From: Nocardia crassostreae
GTDB taxonomy: Bacteria; Actinomycetota; Actinomycetes; Mycobacteriales; Mycobacteriaceae
Reading direction: 5' to 3'
Assembly (NCBI RefSeq): GCF_001613405.1
Contig: NZ_BDCH01000033.1
Span: 1-64,000, forward strand
DNA length: 64,000 bases
This document shows, piece after piece, positions 26,638-36,083 of the stretch (the stretch's first letter is position 1; each line of letters starts with the position of its first letter). The position numbers and the translations under genes are program-made. The notes under the pieces were generated by a model. The model saw only the letters and a list, made by a program, of their open reading frames with translations. It did not search any database and was not told where the DNA came from.

Positions 26638-27510
26638 ATGCGCTTCACCTACGCGGAGGCGATGACCAACCCGGACTACTACATCCCGCTGGCGCAGGCG
26701 GCGGAGGCGGCCGGGTTCCACTCCATCACCGTCGCGGACAGCGTGGCGTACCCGGCGGAGTCGGATTCCAAGTATCCGTACACCCCGGACGGCAACCGCG
26801 AGTTCCTGGACGGTAAGCCGTTCATCGAATGCTTCGTGCTCTCGGCCGCCATCGCCGCGGCGACCACCACGCTACGGATCACCCCGTTCGTGCTCAAACT
26901 GCCGATCCGCCCACCGGTACTGGTGGCCAAACAGGCCAGTTCGCTGGCTCGGTTGAGCAACAATCGATTCGGCCTGGGCGTCGGCATCAGCCCGTGGCCG
27001 GAGGATTTCCAGATGATGGGCGTCCCGTTCGAGCGCCGCGGTAAGCGCCTGGACGAGTGCATCGAGATCGTGAAGGGCCTGTCCACCGGCGAGTACTTCG
27101 AGTACCACGGCGAGTTCTACGACATTCCCAAGATCAAGATGACGCCAGCGCCCACCGCACCGCTGCCGATCCTGGTGGGCGGCCACAGCGATGCCGCGCT
27201 GCGCCGCGCCGTGCGCCTGTGCGACGGCTGGATGCACGCCGGAGGCAAGGGCGACGATCTCGACAGATACCTCGCGCGCATCGAGGAGTTGCGCAGCGAG
27301 CGCGACAATCCCGGCGAGTTCGAGATCCACGCCGTCTCCCGCGACGGTTACACCCCCGACGGTGTGAAGCGCCTCGAAGAGAAGGGCATCACCGATCTCA
27401 TCACCGGTTTCCGCAACTCCTACGCCATGGAGCACGACACCGAATCGCTCGAGGACAAGATCACCAAGATCAAGTGGTACGGCGACAATGTGATCGCCAA
27501 GCTCGGCTGA
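26638..27510 (+). CDS. LLM-class F420-dependent oxidoreductase
   Basis: A 290-residue luciferase-like TIM-barrel protein. MRFTYAEAMTNPDYYIPLAQ at the start, the RLSNNRFGLGVGISPWPEDF block, and the ILVGGHSDAALRRAVRLCDG block are typical of mycobacterial F420-linked monooxygenases. The ATG at 26638, with GAGAGG eight bases upstream, is chosen. Divergent from the SDR and sharing KstR-type operators, it is likely part of a steroid-degrading set. Substrate unknown. Confidence 0.85.
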   Translation: MRFTYAEAMTNPDYYIPLAQAAEAAGFHSITVADSVAYPAESDSKYPYTPDGNREFLDGKPFIECFVLSAAIAAATTTLRITPFVLKLPIRPPVLVAKQASSLARLSNNRFGLGVGISPWPEDFQMMGVPFERRGKRLDECIEIVKGLSTGEYFEYHGEFYDIPKIKMTPAPTAPLPILVGGHSDAALRRAVRLCDGWMHAGGKGDDLDRYLARIEELRSERDNPGEFEIHAVSRDGYTPDGVKRLEEKGITDLITGFRNSYAMEHDTESLEDKITKIKWYGDNVIAKLG

Positions 27511-27535
27511 CGATCACCGTCGGATCGGGGCGGGT

Positions 27536-28567
27536 TCAGCCGCGCTTGGCGAAGCCCGCCTCGATCACCGCATCCCGCTCGGCCACCAGCTCGGCGACGC
27601 TGAGATCGATACGGGCGCGGGAGAATTCGTCGATCGCCAGGTCCGGCACGATGGTGTAGCGGCCGTCGGCGCAGGTCACCGGGAACGAGCTGATCAGCCC
27701 CTCCGGCACCCCGTAGGACCCGTCCGAGGGCACCCCCATGGACACCCAGTCCCCGGCCGCCGACCCCAGCACCCAATCGTGAATGTGGTCGATGGCGGCA
27801 CTGGCCGCGCTCGCCGCCGAGGAAGCCCCGCGCGCCTTGATGATCGCGGTGCCGCGCTGCTGCACGGTCGGAATGAAATCGTCCACCACCCAGGCCCGGT
27901 CGTCGATGACCTCCAGCGCCGGGCGGCCCGCCACCGCGGCATGGCTCAGATCCGGGTACTGCGTCGCGGAGTGATTGCCCCACACCGCGATTCGATCGAT
28001 CTCCGCGGCCGCCGCCCCGGTCTTCTTCGCCACCTGCGCGATCGCCCGATTGTGATCCAGGCGCGTGAGCGCCGTGAACCGCCCGGCGGGCACGTCCGGC
28101 GCATTGCCCATGGCGATGAAGGCATTGGTATTGGCCGGATTTCCGACCACGAGCACCTTGATGTCCGCGGCCGCATTGGCATTGATGGCCGCGCCCTGAT
28201 CGGTGAAGATGGGCCCGTTGGCCGCCAGCAGATCACCGCGTTCCATCCCGGCCGTGCGCGGTCGCGCCCCCACCAGCAGCGCGATATTCGCCCCGTCGAA
28301 CCCGACCCACGGATCATCCGAGATATCGATGCCCGACAGCAGCGGGAACGCACCGTCCTCGAGTTCCATGGCCACGCCCTCGAGCGAGCCGACCGCGGCG
28401 GGAATCTCCAACAGCCGCAACCGCACCGGCGTATCCGGTCCGAGCAGCGCGCCGGAGGCGATGCGGAACAGCAGCCCGTAGGCGATCTGCCCGGCGGCGC
28501 CGGTCACGGTGACGGTCACGGGTCGAGCGGCACTGCTCACGATGAACTCCTCGCGGTTGGCGGACAT
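27536..28567 (-). CDS. mdh: Malate dehydrogenase
   Basis: A 343-residue NAD-dependent malate dehydrogenase of the 'MDH type 2' group, interconverting malate and oxaloacetate. VTVTGAAGQIAYGLLFRIA is the nucleotide-binding strand. The substrate loop is LLVGARPRTAGMERGDLL, with its arginines, NPANTNAFIA follows, and the catalytic histidine is in VWGNHSATQYPD. It converges with the LLM gene. Length is normal. Confidence 0.95.
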   Translation of the reverse strand: MSANREEFIVSSAARPVTVTVTGAAGQIAYGLLFRIASGALLGPDTPVRLRLLEIPAAVGSLEGVAMELEDGAFPLLSGIDISDDPWVGFDGANIALLVGARPRTAGMERGDLLAANGPIFTDQGAAINANAAADIKVLVVGNPANTNAFIAMGNAPDVPAGRFTALTRLDHNRAIAQVAKKTGAAAAEIDRIAVWGNHSATQYPDLSHAAVAGRPALEVIDDRAWVVDDFIPTVQQRGTAIIKARGASSAASAASAAIDHIHDWVLGSAAGDWVSMGVPSDGSYGVPEGLISSFPVTCADGRYTIVPDLAIDEFSRARIDLSVAELVAERDAVIEAGFAKRG

Positions 28568-28636
28568 CCCGTACCTACCCTAACGATCGCTCACCGCCGC
28601 ACCCCAGCGGTCGTGAGCAACCAGACATCGGCGGGA

Positions 28637-29284
28637 CTAGCGCGCCAACTCCGCGATATCGGCGTCGCTGAGCACCACCATGGAGACCACGTCCCGATCC
28701 CGCACCAGCTGCATGGCCCGGTACAGCGGGCGCTCCTCCGCCGCCGCGTCGCGCGCCTCGGCGCGCAACTGCTGCACCAGCACCCCGGACACCGACAGTG
28801 CCGCCGCCAGCGGACAGGCGGCGAGGCCGTCGGCCAGCTTGCGCAGTCCCAGAATGTGTAGTTCGCGTCCGCTGCCGGAATCGGTGTACATGGCCAGCGG
28901 CACGATGCGGGTATCGGGTCCGGCGGTCACCCGCAGCACCACCCGGCTCAGCCGCGCCGGATACACCAGGATCTCCACCCCGGTGGCCGCCGCCAGATCC
29001 AGCCGGGCCTCCCCCAGCCAGGTTCGCGCCCGAATCACCGTGCCGGACAACCAGATCCGCCGCCGCTGCACCCCGATCGCGTACAGCGCGGTCGGCGCGC
29101 CCAGCACCAGTCCCGCGGCCAGCGCCCACGGCCAGCTCACCACCAGCGCGAGCAGCAGCCCCACCCCGACCCCGACGCCGAGCGCGGCCAGGGCCAGCCG
29201 TCGCAGCGCCGGTGCGTACATCTCGGGTGCGATGAGATCGAGCCCGACCTCGTCGGCGGGTCGGGGATCGGAGTGTTCAGCCAC
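28637..29284 (-). CDS. Conserved-looking membrane protein of unknown function
   Basis: A 215-residue protein with two adjacent hydrophobic helices (about residues 31-70, around LALAALGVGVGVGLLLALVV and WALAAGLVLGAPTALYAI), then a soluble domain with beta-rich character. The stop is TAG at 28637. It may be cotranscribed with mdh downstream. No family recognised. Confidence 0.6.
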   Translation of the reverse strand: MAEHSDPRPADEVGLDLIAPEMYAPALRRLALAALGVGVGVGLLLALVVSWPWALAAGLVLGAPTALYAIGVQRRRIWLSGTVIRARTWLGEARLDLAAATGVEILVYPARLSRVVLRVTAGPDTRIVPLAMYTDSGSGRELHILGLRKLADGLAACPLAAALSVSGVLVQQLRAEARDAAAEERPLYRAMQLVRDRDVVSMVVLSDADIAELAR

Positions 29285-29393
29285 CGGAGAAACCTAGCGC
29301 GGATGCCCCGATCTCGAGGGACCAGGGCGAATATCCTTCTCCCGCCGCCGACCACGAGCCCGTCTGGTGCACAGCGCTTTTCCGCGCGGGCCG

Positions 29394-30212
29394 TCAGGTC
29401 AACCTGATCTGACGGTTGACGTCCTTGTATAGCAGGTAGCGGAACTTGCCGGGACCACCCGCGTAGCAGGCTTGTGGGCAGAAGGCGCGCAACCACATGA
29501 AATCGCCCGCCTCGACCTCGACCCAGTCGTCGTTGAGTCGGTACACGGCCTTGCCCTCGAGGACATAGATGCCGTGCTCCATCACGTGCGTCTCGGCGAA
29601 CGGAATCACCGCGCCCGGCTCGAAAGTCACGATATTGACGTGCATATCGTGGGCCAGATCGTTCGGGTCGACGAATCGCGTGGTGGCCCAGGCCCCGTCG
29701 GTGTCGGGCATGGGCGTCGGCGCGACGTCCTGCTCCTGCACCGCGAACGCCCGCGGCGTGTACCCCGCCAGCGGCTCGTACGCCTTGCGCACCCACTGAA
29801 AGGTTGCCTTCCCGGCGGACTCGTTGGCCACCGACCAACTCGCCCCCGCGGGGAGATACGCGTACCCGCCCGGCGTGAGACCGTGCTTCTCACCGTCGAT
29901 GACAACCGTCAGATCGCCGGTCAACAGGAACAGCACCGACTCGACGCCGCTCTCGGGCTCGGGCTCGGAACTCCCACCCCCGGGCGACACCTCGACGATG
30001 TACTGCGCGAACGTGGTGGCGAACCCCGCGATCGGCTTGGCGAGAATCCACGCGCGGGTCTTGTCCCACCCGGGCAGATTGCTGGTCACGATGTCGCGCA
30101 GCACGCCGCGCGGAATGACCGTGTACGCCTCTTTCACGATGGCCCGGTCGCTCAACAGCGTGGCCTGTGACGGCAAGCCGCCCTCGGGTGCGTAGTACGT
30201 CGGCTCGCTCAA
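29394..30212 (-). CDS. allE: (S)-ureidoglycine aminohydrolase (bicupin)
   Basis: A 272-residue bicupin of the YlbA/AllE family, which hydrolyses S-ureidoglycine to S-ureidoglycolate and ammonia in allantoin breakdown and depends on Mn(II). The first cupin contains SVLFLLTGDLTVVIDGEKHG. The second has the metal motif HVMEHGIYVLEGKAVYRLND. The C-terminal FMWLRAFCPQACYAGG is characteristic. No other allantoin genes are adjacent, so it is an isolated copy. Confidence 0.87.
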   Translation of the reverse strand: MSEPTYYAPEGGLPSQATLLSDRAIVKEAYTVIPRGVLRDIVTSNLPGWDKTRAWILAKPIAGFATTFAQYIVEVSPGGGSSEPEPESGVESVLFLLTGDLTVVIDGEKHGLTPGGYAYLPAGASWSVANESAGKATFQWVRKAYEPLAGYTPRAFAVQEQDVAPTPMPDTDGAWATTRFVDPNDLAHDMHVNIVTFEPGAVIPFAETHVMEHGIYVLEGKAVYRLNDDWVEVEAGDFMWLRAFCPQACYAGGPGKFRYLLYKDVNRQIRLT

Positions 30213-30351
30213 GTCTGCCCATTCCCGTCGTGTCGATGCTCAATCCGTGCGATCACGGTATGCATCACCGCCGGGCGGGGGCAATCGTGTGAACCGACAT
30301 GCCGGACGCCGTCGATCCCGATCGGATCCGTAGCTTCCTACCCGTCCGAAC

Positions 30352-30394
30352 GCGCCGCGAGCCCGGACACCATCACCGTCCGGGCTCGCGGCGC
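30352..30394 (-). terminator. Terminator hairpin after hisS
   Basis: A 17-bp perfect stem: GCGCCGCGAGCCCGGAC (30352-30368) with its complement at 30378-30394, and a 9-base loop. It lies just past the hisS stop at 30399 and overlaps no gene. Confidence 0.85.
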
Positions 30395-30398
30395 CGAC

Positions 30399-31679
30399 TC
30401 AATCCTGTTCGCCCGCAAGGGCGGCCGACACCTGGGCGACGGCCTCGTCCAGCGGGACCTGGCGCTGTTCGCCAGTGCGCAGATCCTTCAGGCCGATCTC
30501 GCCCTCGGCCACCTCGCGGTCGCCGAGCACGAGCGCGATGCTCGCACCGGATTTGTCGGCAGCCTTCATGGCGCCCTTCACGCCGCGACCGCCGTAGGCG
30601 AGGTCGGTGCGGATGCCCGCGGCCCGCAGTTGGGCGGCCAGGACGACCAGGCGCTGTTTGACGACGTCGCCGAGGGGCACCCCGAAGACGTCGACGCGGG
30701 TGCCGTCTGTGGCGGTTTTGCCCTCGGCCTCCAGCGCCAGCACTGTGCGGTCCACGCCGATGCCGAACCCGATGCCGGACAGCGGCTGACCGCCCAGCTC
30801 GGCCATGAGGCCGTCGTAGCGGCCGCCGCCGCCGATGCCCGACTGGGCGCCCAGGCCGTCGTGCACGAATTCGAAGGTCGTCTTCGTGTAGTAGTCGAGG
30901 CCGCGGACCATGCGCGGGTTCACCACGTATGGCACGCCGAGCGCGTCGAGCAGCCCGAGCACCTGCTCGAAGTGCGCCTTGGCGGATTCGGACAGGTGAT
31001 CGATCATGAGCGGCGCGTCCGCGGTCAGCTCCCGGACCTCGGGGCGCTTGTCGTCGAGTACACGCAGCGGGTTGATCTGCGCGCGGCGGCGGGTCTCCTC
31101 GTCGAGCGGCAGCCCGAACAGGAACTCCTGCAACAGCTCCCGGTACTGGGGGCGGCAGGTCTCGTCGCCGAGGGAGGTGAGCTCCAGGCGGAAATCGGTC
31201 AGCCCCAGCGAGCGGAACCCGGCATCGGCAATGGCGATGACCTCGGCGTCCAGCGCCGGATCGTCCACGCCGATGGCCTCCACGCCGACCTGCTGCAGCT
31301 GGCGGTAGCGGCCCTTCTGCGGGCGCTCGTAGCGGAAGAAGGGACCGGCGTAGCAGAGCTTCACCGGCAGCGAGCCGCGGTCGAGGTTGTGTTCGATGAC
31401 CGCGCGCATGACGCCGGCGGTGCCTTCGGGCCGCAGCGTGAAGCTCTCGCCATTGCGGTCGGCGAAGGTCCACATCTCCTTGGACACGACGTCGGTGGAC
31501 TCGCCCACACCGCGGGCGAACAGGGCGGTCTCCTCGAAGACCGGCAGCTCGATGTGCCCGTATCCGGCCAGATGCGCGGTGCGAATCAGCGCGTCTCGGA
31601 CGGCGACGAACTCCGCGGAAGTGGGCGGCAGATAGTCGGGGACCCCCCTCGGGGCACTGAAGCTGCTGGTCTTGGTCAC
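30399..31679 (-). CDS. hisS: Histidyl-tRNA synthetase
   Basis: A 426-residue class II synthetase. Motif 1 is in the N-terminal region. Motif 2 is FRYERPQKGRYRQLQQVG. The HisRS signature LDYYTKTTFEF follows, and GIGGGGRYDGL is near motif 3. The C-terminal anticodon-binding domain ends at about residue 420. It corresponds to Rv2580c. It is divergent from ppiB, as in M. tuberculosis, although the small Rv2581c-type hydrolase gene found between them there is not present here. Confidence 0.96.
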   Translation of the reverse strand: MTKTSSFSAPRGVPDYLPPTSAEFVAVRDALIRTAHLAGYGHIELPVFEETALFARGVGESTDVVSKEMWTFADRNGESFTLRPEGTAGVMRAVIEHNLDRGSLPVKLCYAGPFFRYERPQKGRYRQLQQVGVEAIGVDDPALDAEVIAIADAGFRSLGLTDFRLELTSLGDETCRPQYRELLQEFLFGLPLDEETRRRAQINPLRVLDDKRPEVRELTADAPLMIDHLSESAKAHFEQVLGLLDALGVPYVVNPRMVRGLDYYTKTTFEFVHDGLGAQSGIGGGGRYDGLMAELGGQPLSGIGFGIGVDRTVLALEAEGKTATDGTRVDVFGVPLGDVVKQRLVVLAAQLRAAGIRTDLAYGGRGVKGAMKAADKSGASIALVLGDREVAEGEIGLKDLRTGEQRQVPLDEAVAQVSAALAGEQD

Positions 31680-31827
31680 GATGCCCAGTTTTCCAAACGC
31701 CCGCCACGCAAGTCCAACCGGTTATGCCCGGGTCCGCCCGCGAGGCGCGTGACGGTTATATAGGAGCTGCTCAGGAAGGGATGGCACACTCTTAAGCCGG
31801 AAGCAACCGATACGGAGGGACTGGCTA

Positions 31828-32685
31828 GTGCCGAGCAATGAACAGCGACGCGCTGCGGCGAAACGGAAGCTGGAGCGTCAACTGGAGAACCGCGCCCAGC
31901 GCGCACGCAAGCGCAAGCAGATGACGATCGCCGCGTCGGCTCTCGGCGTCGTGGTCGCCGTCGCGGCGGGGGTCGGTATCTACTTCCTGACCAAGGGTGA
32001 CGACAACGCGTCCACGACCGCCACCGACACCTCCACTCCGGAAGCCTCGCTGTCCTCGGCTCCCCCGCCGGCCGCCAAGGCCAAGCCCGCCTCGGTCACC
32101 TGCGACTACCGCGATTCGCAGCGGCCGTCCGACAAGCAGGTCAGCAAGCCGGGCGCGGACATGTCGACCACCGCGAACGCCAAGGCCACCATGGTGACCA
32201 GCGCCGGTGAGATCGGCCTGAACCTGAACGCCGGGGAGTCGCCGTGCACGGTGAACTCCTTCGAGTCGCTGGCCAAGCAGAACTTCTTCGACGGCACCGC
32301 CTGCCACCGCATGACCACCGGCAAGGGGCTGCAGGTGCTGCAGTGCGGTGATCCCAGCGGTACCGGCATGGGCGGCCCGGGTTACGAGTTCGACAATGAG
32401 TACCCGACCGATCAGTATGCGGCCGACGATCAGGCCGCGCAGTTCCCGGTCGACTACAAGCGCGGCGTGCTGGCCATGGCGAATGCCGGGCCGGGCACCA
32501 ATGGCAGCCAGTTCTTCCTGGTCTACGGCGATTCGCAGCTGCCGCCGCAGTACACCATCTTCGGCACCGTCGACGAGGCCGGTCTGGCCACGCTCGACAA
32601 GATCGCTCAGGCGGGCGTGGCCGGAGGCGCCCCGGATGGCAAACCGGCCACCGATGTGACCATCCAATCGGTCCAAATCAACTGA
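31828..32685 (+). CDS. ppiB: Membrane-anchored cyclophilin-type peptidyl-prolyl isomerase
   Basis: A 285-residue protein: a basic coiled N-terminus (residues 1-31), one membrane segment (IAASALGVVVAVAAGVGIYFL, abbreviated here as about 34-54), a Thr/Ser/Pro linker, and an extracytoplasmic cyclophilin domain. The isomerase motifs are FFDGTACHRM, the ANAGPGTNGSQFFLVYGDS block, and TIFGTV. It catalyses proline isomerisation in exported proteins. A GTG start at 31828 follows GGAGGG. It matches Rv2582. Confidence 0.9.
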   Translation: MPSNEQRRAAAKRKLERQLENRAQRARKRKQMTIAASALGVVVAVAAGVGIYFLTKGDDNASTTATDTSTPEASLSSAPPPAAKAKPASVTCDYRDSQRPSDKQVSKPGADMSTTANAKATMVTSAGEIGLNLNAGESPCTVNSFESLAKQNFFDGTACHRMTTGKGLQVLQCGDPSGTGMGGPGYEFDNEYPTDQYAADDQAAQFPVDYKRGVLAMANAGPGTNGSQFFLVYGDSQLPPQYTIFGTVDEAGLATLDKIAQAGVAGGAPDGKPATDVTIQSVQIN

Positions 32686-33112
32686 CCAGCACGGTCTTTC
32701 GGGCCCGACGTCACAGTGCGGCATACGCCACGTCACAGTGACGCCGGGCCCGTTCATTTTTCGGCCGGACACCCGTCCAGGGGCCGCCGAACGTTCGGTG
32801 TAAGGCTTTCCTAACCAAAGAAAATCCGAACTTTTTCGTTCAGTGCCGGAATTGTGCGAGTTATGCTGGATCGCGATGCTCGCGTACGGCGGTTTCCAAG
32901 TTTTCGCTGGTAATCTCGTAGAACGGAGTACGAAGCGGCGTAGTAAGACCCACCGGGTGACCCCCAACGGGTACGTCCAGCGCCTCCCGCGTACTCCCGG
33001 TGTCCACGTTGCAGGCGGGACATGGCTACCCGAATTACCGTTCGTGTGGCGATGTTCATGACGAAGCACCACAATCATCCATAGTGATCACTGCAGCATC
33101 GGGGAGCAGGCA
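32686..33112. other. Non-coding region between ppiB and the secretion locus
   Basis: It holds the ppiB terminator at its left end. The rest, about 350 bases, includes an A/T-richer stretch near 32810-32840 and a possible promoter (GTTATGCT near 32863). I see no gene, attachment-site repeat or tRNA. This is the point where the ppiB-relA synteny with M. tuberculosis is broken. Confidence 0.5.
32700..32761 (+). terminator. Intrinsic terminator after ppiB
   Basis: CGGGCCCGACGTCAC (32700-32714) pairs with GTGACGCCGGGCCCG (32738-32752), with one A-C mismatch, followed by TTCATTTTT. Confidence 0.85.
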
Positions 33113-33667
33113 ATGGCCGAGGAACTCGACGACATCGGCCGCGAAACAGCGGCGATGATGAGGCAAATGTTGCAGCTCGCGACACTTGTCGCGTTGCGCA
33201 CCCGGGAACGTGGCCAGAAAGAGGCGGAAGGCCGCGCGAAGGTCACCGAAGCCCGGCAGAAACAGGCCCGGGAGCTCCAGCTCCGCGAGGCCGCGGACGC
33301 TAAGGCGAAGGACCCGCGCAATCTCGAACTCCCCAAGATGATCGAAAGGCCCCCACTCGACAAGGGCGTATCCCTGGAGAAGGATCGGTTCGCCGCTCAG
33401 GCCGAGGCCACGCGTATGGCCGCCACCCAGGCCGCAGTGAACAAATCCCTGGTGCGATACGACTCGGTGGAGCGCCGTACCGCTCTGGCACAGCATCTTT
33501 CGCGCATGGGCATCGCGCCCGAGCTCGCGGCGGTACGAATGCTGCTGGAAGTCGGGCAGGCTCAGTCGGCCGCCGAGGCCGTGCGTGCTCGTGAGCAGGA
33601 AGCCGCGGTCGCCCAGCGCCGCGCCCGCGAGGTGGAAGCCCGCGGACTGCAGCGAGTTCGCTCCTGA
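33113..33667 (+). CDS. Coiled-coil protein at the edge of the secretion locus
   Basis: A 184-residue, strongly charged and alpha-helical protein. Residues 18-75 and 145-184 are rich in Lys, Glu, Arg, Ala and Gln with coiled-coil character (ARQKQARELQLREAADAKAK). No membrane segment and no recognised domain. It is divergent from the rest of the type IV operon, with a terminator behind it. It may be an accessory of the element. Function unknown. Confidence 0.55.
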   Translation: MAEELDDIGRETAAMMRQMLQLATLVALRTRERGQKEAEGRAKVTEARQKQARELQLREAADAKAKDPRNLELPKMIERPPLDKGVSLEKDRFAAQAEATRMAATQAAVNKSLVRYDSVERRTALAQHLSRMGIAPELAAVRMLLEVGQAQSAAEAVRAREQEAAVAQRRAREVEARGLQRVRS

Positions 33668-33683
33668 ATCGAACAGCGTGATC

Positions 33684-33705
33684 GTGCGGCTCCGGGGAGC
33701 CGCAC
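33684..33705. terminator. Convergent hairpin terminator
   Basis: GTGCGGCTCC (33684-33693) pairs with GGAGCCGCAC (33696-33705). It lies between the coiled-coil gene and the convergent DUF4913 gene. Confidence 0.7.
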
Positions 33706-33720
33706 CGGATCAGCTCATGT

Positions 33721-34113
33721 CTAGCTCGGGTAATCCCCCATCGGGGCCGCCGCATTGCTGAACAGCCCCTGTTGCGGGGACTTCAACGGCAGCGGTGTGA
33801 GCATGTCCTTGTGCCCGTTGCGCACACTGCAGTACTTGAAGGGGCCCTTGGGGTCGAACAGCTTGGCCATGTGCGGATCGGCGTGATCGAGGAACCACAC
33901 GCTCAGCCCGGTCTTGCCGTCCAGCCGGAAATGCTCCCACGCCCGCCACATGGCATCCAGGCGCGCCACCGCCTCCGCGTGCTTCCACCATTCCGGGCAC
34001 CACACGGTATCGCTGATGTCGGTCACCTGCCGCCGGTACACCAGACTCAGATAGTTCTCCACGAACTCCACGACGCTCGCGTAGACCATTGGTTTCTGCT
34101 GCTGGTCACTCAT
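33721..34113 (-). CDS. DUF4913 family protein
   Basis: A 130-residue protein. VVEFVENYLSLVYRRQV near the start, the CPEWWKHAEAVARLDAMWRA region and LSVWFLDHADPHMAKLFD are features of DUF4913. The family is widespread in actinobacterial conjugative elements and phages, close to type IV coupling proteins, as here. Function is unknown. It is the last gene of the leftward operon. Confidence 0.75.
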   Translation of the reverse strand: MSDQQQKPMVYASVVEFVENYLSLVYRRQVTDISDTVWCPEWWKHAEAVARLDAMWRAWEHFRLDGKTGLSVWFLDHADPHMAKLFDPKGPFKYCSVRNGHKDMLTPLPLKSPQQGLFSNAAAPMGDYPS

Positions 34114-34186
34114 GGGCGCACCTCGCTGGCGCTCGGCGTGCCCACGAGTGAAGCACGCTGTATCAATGGTTCGCTCGCACGCTCGC

Positions 34187-36046
34187 TCACAGCGGCTTGA
34201 CCTCCTCGATTTGCCCGGCGTCCGTCGCCGGTTCCGCTTTGATCAGCGACGGTGTGCCGATCAGATCAACGATCTCCGTCTTGCGACGCGGTGACGGATC
34301 ATGGTGTGTGATGGACCGTTTCACGTCATCCGCGTATTCACCCTCCCACCACGGGACCGTGCGCACCAGGACGGCGGGCGTGCCGGAGGAGAACACGATG
34401 GCCCGGCCGCGCGGCAGGGTGGCGAGGGCGTGCACATTGAAGGTCTTGGACGAGCCCAGGGAGCGCGAATAGCTCTTGCCGCCCTTGGATTCCGAGACCG
34501 AGGAGGACACGCTCTCGTATTCGCCGATGGCCTCGGAACGTTCCTGCAGGAATTTGGTGTCGTCCACGCCGCTGCCCAGGACCTTGATATTGGCCGCGGC
34601 CCAGAGGGCTTCCATCCCGTCGACGCCCCAGCAGCGCGCGCCCTGCGCCCAGGACTGCAGCACGGTCATGACGACGATGCCGCGGGAGCCGAAGTGGCTG
34701 TACTGCTTGGGCAGATCCTTCCAGCGCACCACGTTCGCGGCCTCGTCGAGCGCCGCGAGCATCGGGATCTCCAGGCGGCCGCCGTGCGAGCGGGAGGCCT
34801 CGCGCATGGCGACATCGATGACGGCCTCGGTGAGCGCGCTGACCAGTGGCGCGGCCGAACCGCGGCCTTCCAGCGAGAGGCAGTACAGGGTGCCGTTGTC
34901 GCGAATGAAGGCGAGTTCGTCGAACTGCTCGCCGCCGAATTCACGGGTGATCCAGCGGTGCACATTGGACAGCTTGAGGCAGCGCACCATCTTCTTGGCG
35001 GTGCCGAACACGCCGGAGCGGGTGCGCTCGTCCACGTTGTACTGCTGGGCCAGGCCCGAGGCCATGAAGTGGAATCGGCCGGTGCGGCGCAGCAATTCGA
35101 TGGGTTCGGCGTCCTGCGGGTTGGTGACCCACTCCCAGACCTGCGTGATGGGGCGGTCGTCCACCGCGGCGGCCAGGAACAGGCCGGATAGGAGGTCCTC
35201 GGCTTCCTGATCGAAATAGCTGTCGGTGGAGGTGGAGATGGTGCCGCCGCCGTCGTCGCCGTCGGCGAAGTGCCCGGCCAACCGCGCGGCGCGCATCTCG
35301 CACCCGCTGCTGCGGGCGTCCACCGATGCGAGGGGATCCCAGAACCAGTTGCGCGCCTTGTCATCCGGATTCTTCGGGTCGTAAGCGATGTCCTGCGGAT
35401 CGAAGATGAAGATGGGGCTGCCCTTGTGGTCGCGCACATCGCGGGTGGCGTCCACGACATCGCGCTTGTTGGAGGTGACCAGGGCGGGGCCGATGGCGGA
35501 CAGGATGGCCGGAATGACGCGGGAGGTGGTCTTGCCCTGGCGCGGGCCCCAGATGTCGACGTGCAGATCCTCGTAGGAGCCGTAGAGCATATTGCGGTCG
35601 GCGACGGACATGCCGATGGGCACGCCGGGCATATCGTTCTGGCCCAGGCGCATACCGAGTTGTTCGGCCTTGGCGCGCACGCCGGATTCGGTCAGCGCCG
35701 CGATGGCGCCGCCGCTGCCCATGTAGTCGGCCTTGTCGTCCACCGCGAGACGGCCGACATTGGCGCGCGCCTTCATCCGGCGCCGGAACCACACCCAGGC
35801 GATACCGGCGATGATGAGCGCCACCACGATGACCGTGGAGGCGGTGGGCCAGTGCAGATTGCCCTTGCCCAGATCGACGCCGATGGCAATGGGATTGATC
35901 GGGACATCCTGCTTGGGTGAGGACAGCAGATTGCCCAGATGCAAGGCGAGCCACAGGGTTCCGAAGATCACGAAGCACGCGTAGATGATGTACAGGGTGG
36001 TGTCGGGACCGGGATTGGCCGGGTCCTTCACCGGTTTCTTCGCCAT
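34187..36046 (-). CDS. Type IV secretion coupling protein (TraG/TrwB/VirD4-like ATPase)
   Basis: A 619-residue membrane ATPase that delivers DNA or protein substrates to a type IV channel. Two N-terminal membrane helices are at about residues 18-38 and 70-88. Walker A is GPRQGKTT at 167-174, and the Walker B-type segment is MLAALDEAANV. The C-terminal TraG domain includes MTVLQSWAQGARCWG. The ATG at 36046 follows AGGAGG. No relaxase is in the window to supply it with a DNA substrate. Confidence 0.87.
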   Translation of the reverse strand: MAKKPVKDPANPGPDTTLYIIYACFVIFGTLWLALHLGNLLSSPKQDVPINPIAIGVDLGKGNLHWPTASTVIVVALIIAGIAWVWFRRRMKARANVGRLAVDDKADYMGSGGAIAALTESGVRAKAEQLGMRLGQNDMPGVPIGMSVADRNMLYGSYEDLHVDIWGPRQGKTTSRVIPAILSAIGPALVTSNKRDVVDATRDVRDHKGSPIFIFDPQDIAYDPKNPDDKARNWFWDPLASVDARSSGCEMRAARLAGHFADGDDGGGTISTSTDSYFDQEAEDLLSGLFLAAAVDDRPITQVWEWVTNPQDAEPIELLRRTGRFHFMASGLAQQYNVDERTRSGVFGTAKKMVRCLKLSNVHRWITREFGGEQFDELAFIRDNGTLYCLSLEGRGSAAPLVSALTEAVIDVAMREASRSHGGRLEIPMLAALDEAANVVRWKDLPKQYSHFGSRGIVVMTVLQSWAQGARCWGVDGMEALWAAANIKVLGSGVDDTKFLQERSEAIGEYESVSSSVSESKGGKSYSRSLGSSKTFNVHALATLPRGRAIVFSSGTPAVLVRTVPWWEGEYADDVKRSITHHDPSPRRKTEIVDLIGTPSLIKAEPATDAGQIEEVKPL

Positions 36047-36083
36047 CTTCAGCCTCCTGGGATGACCTGTGTGTCGGTGCCGC

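Noticed and set aside
32805..32825. Iron-box-like GTAAGGCTTTCCTAACC
   Set aside because: Only part of the IdeR/DmdR consensus is matched, and no iron gene follows.
32811..33074. Minus-strand 87-codon frame between ppiB and the coiled-coil gene
   Set aside because: No domain, signal or ribosome binding site; composition not gene-like.
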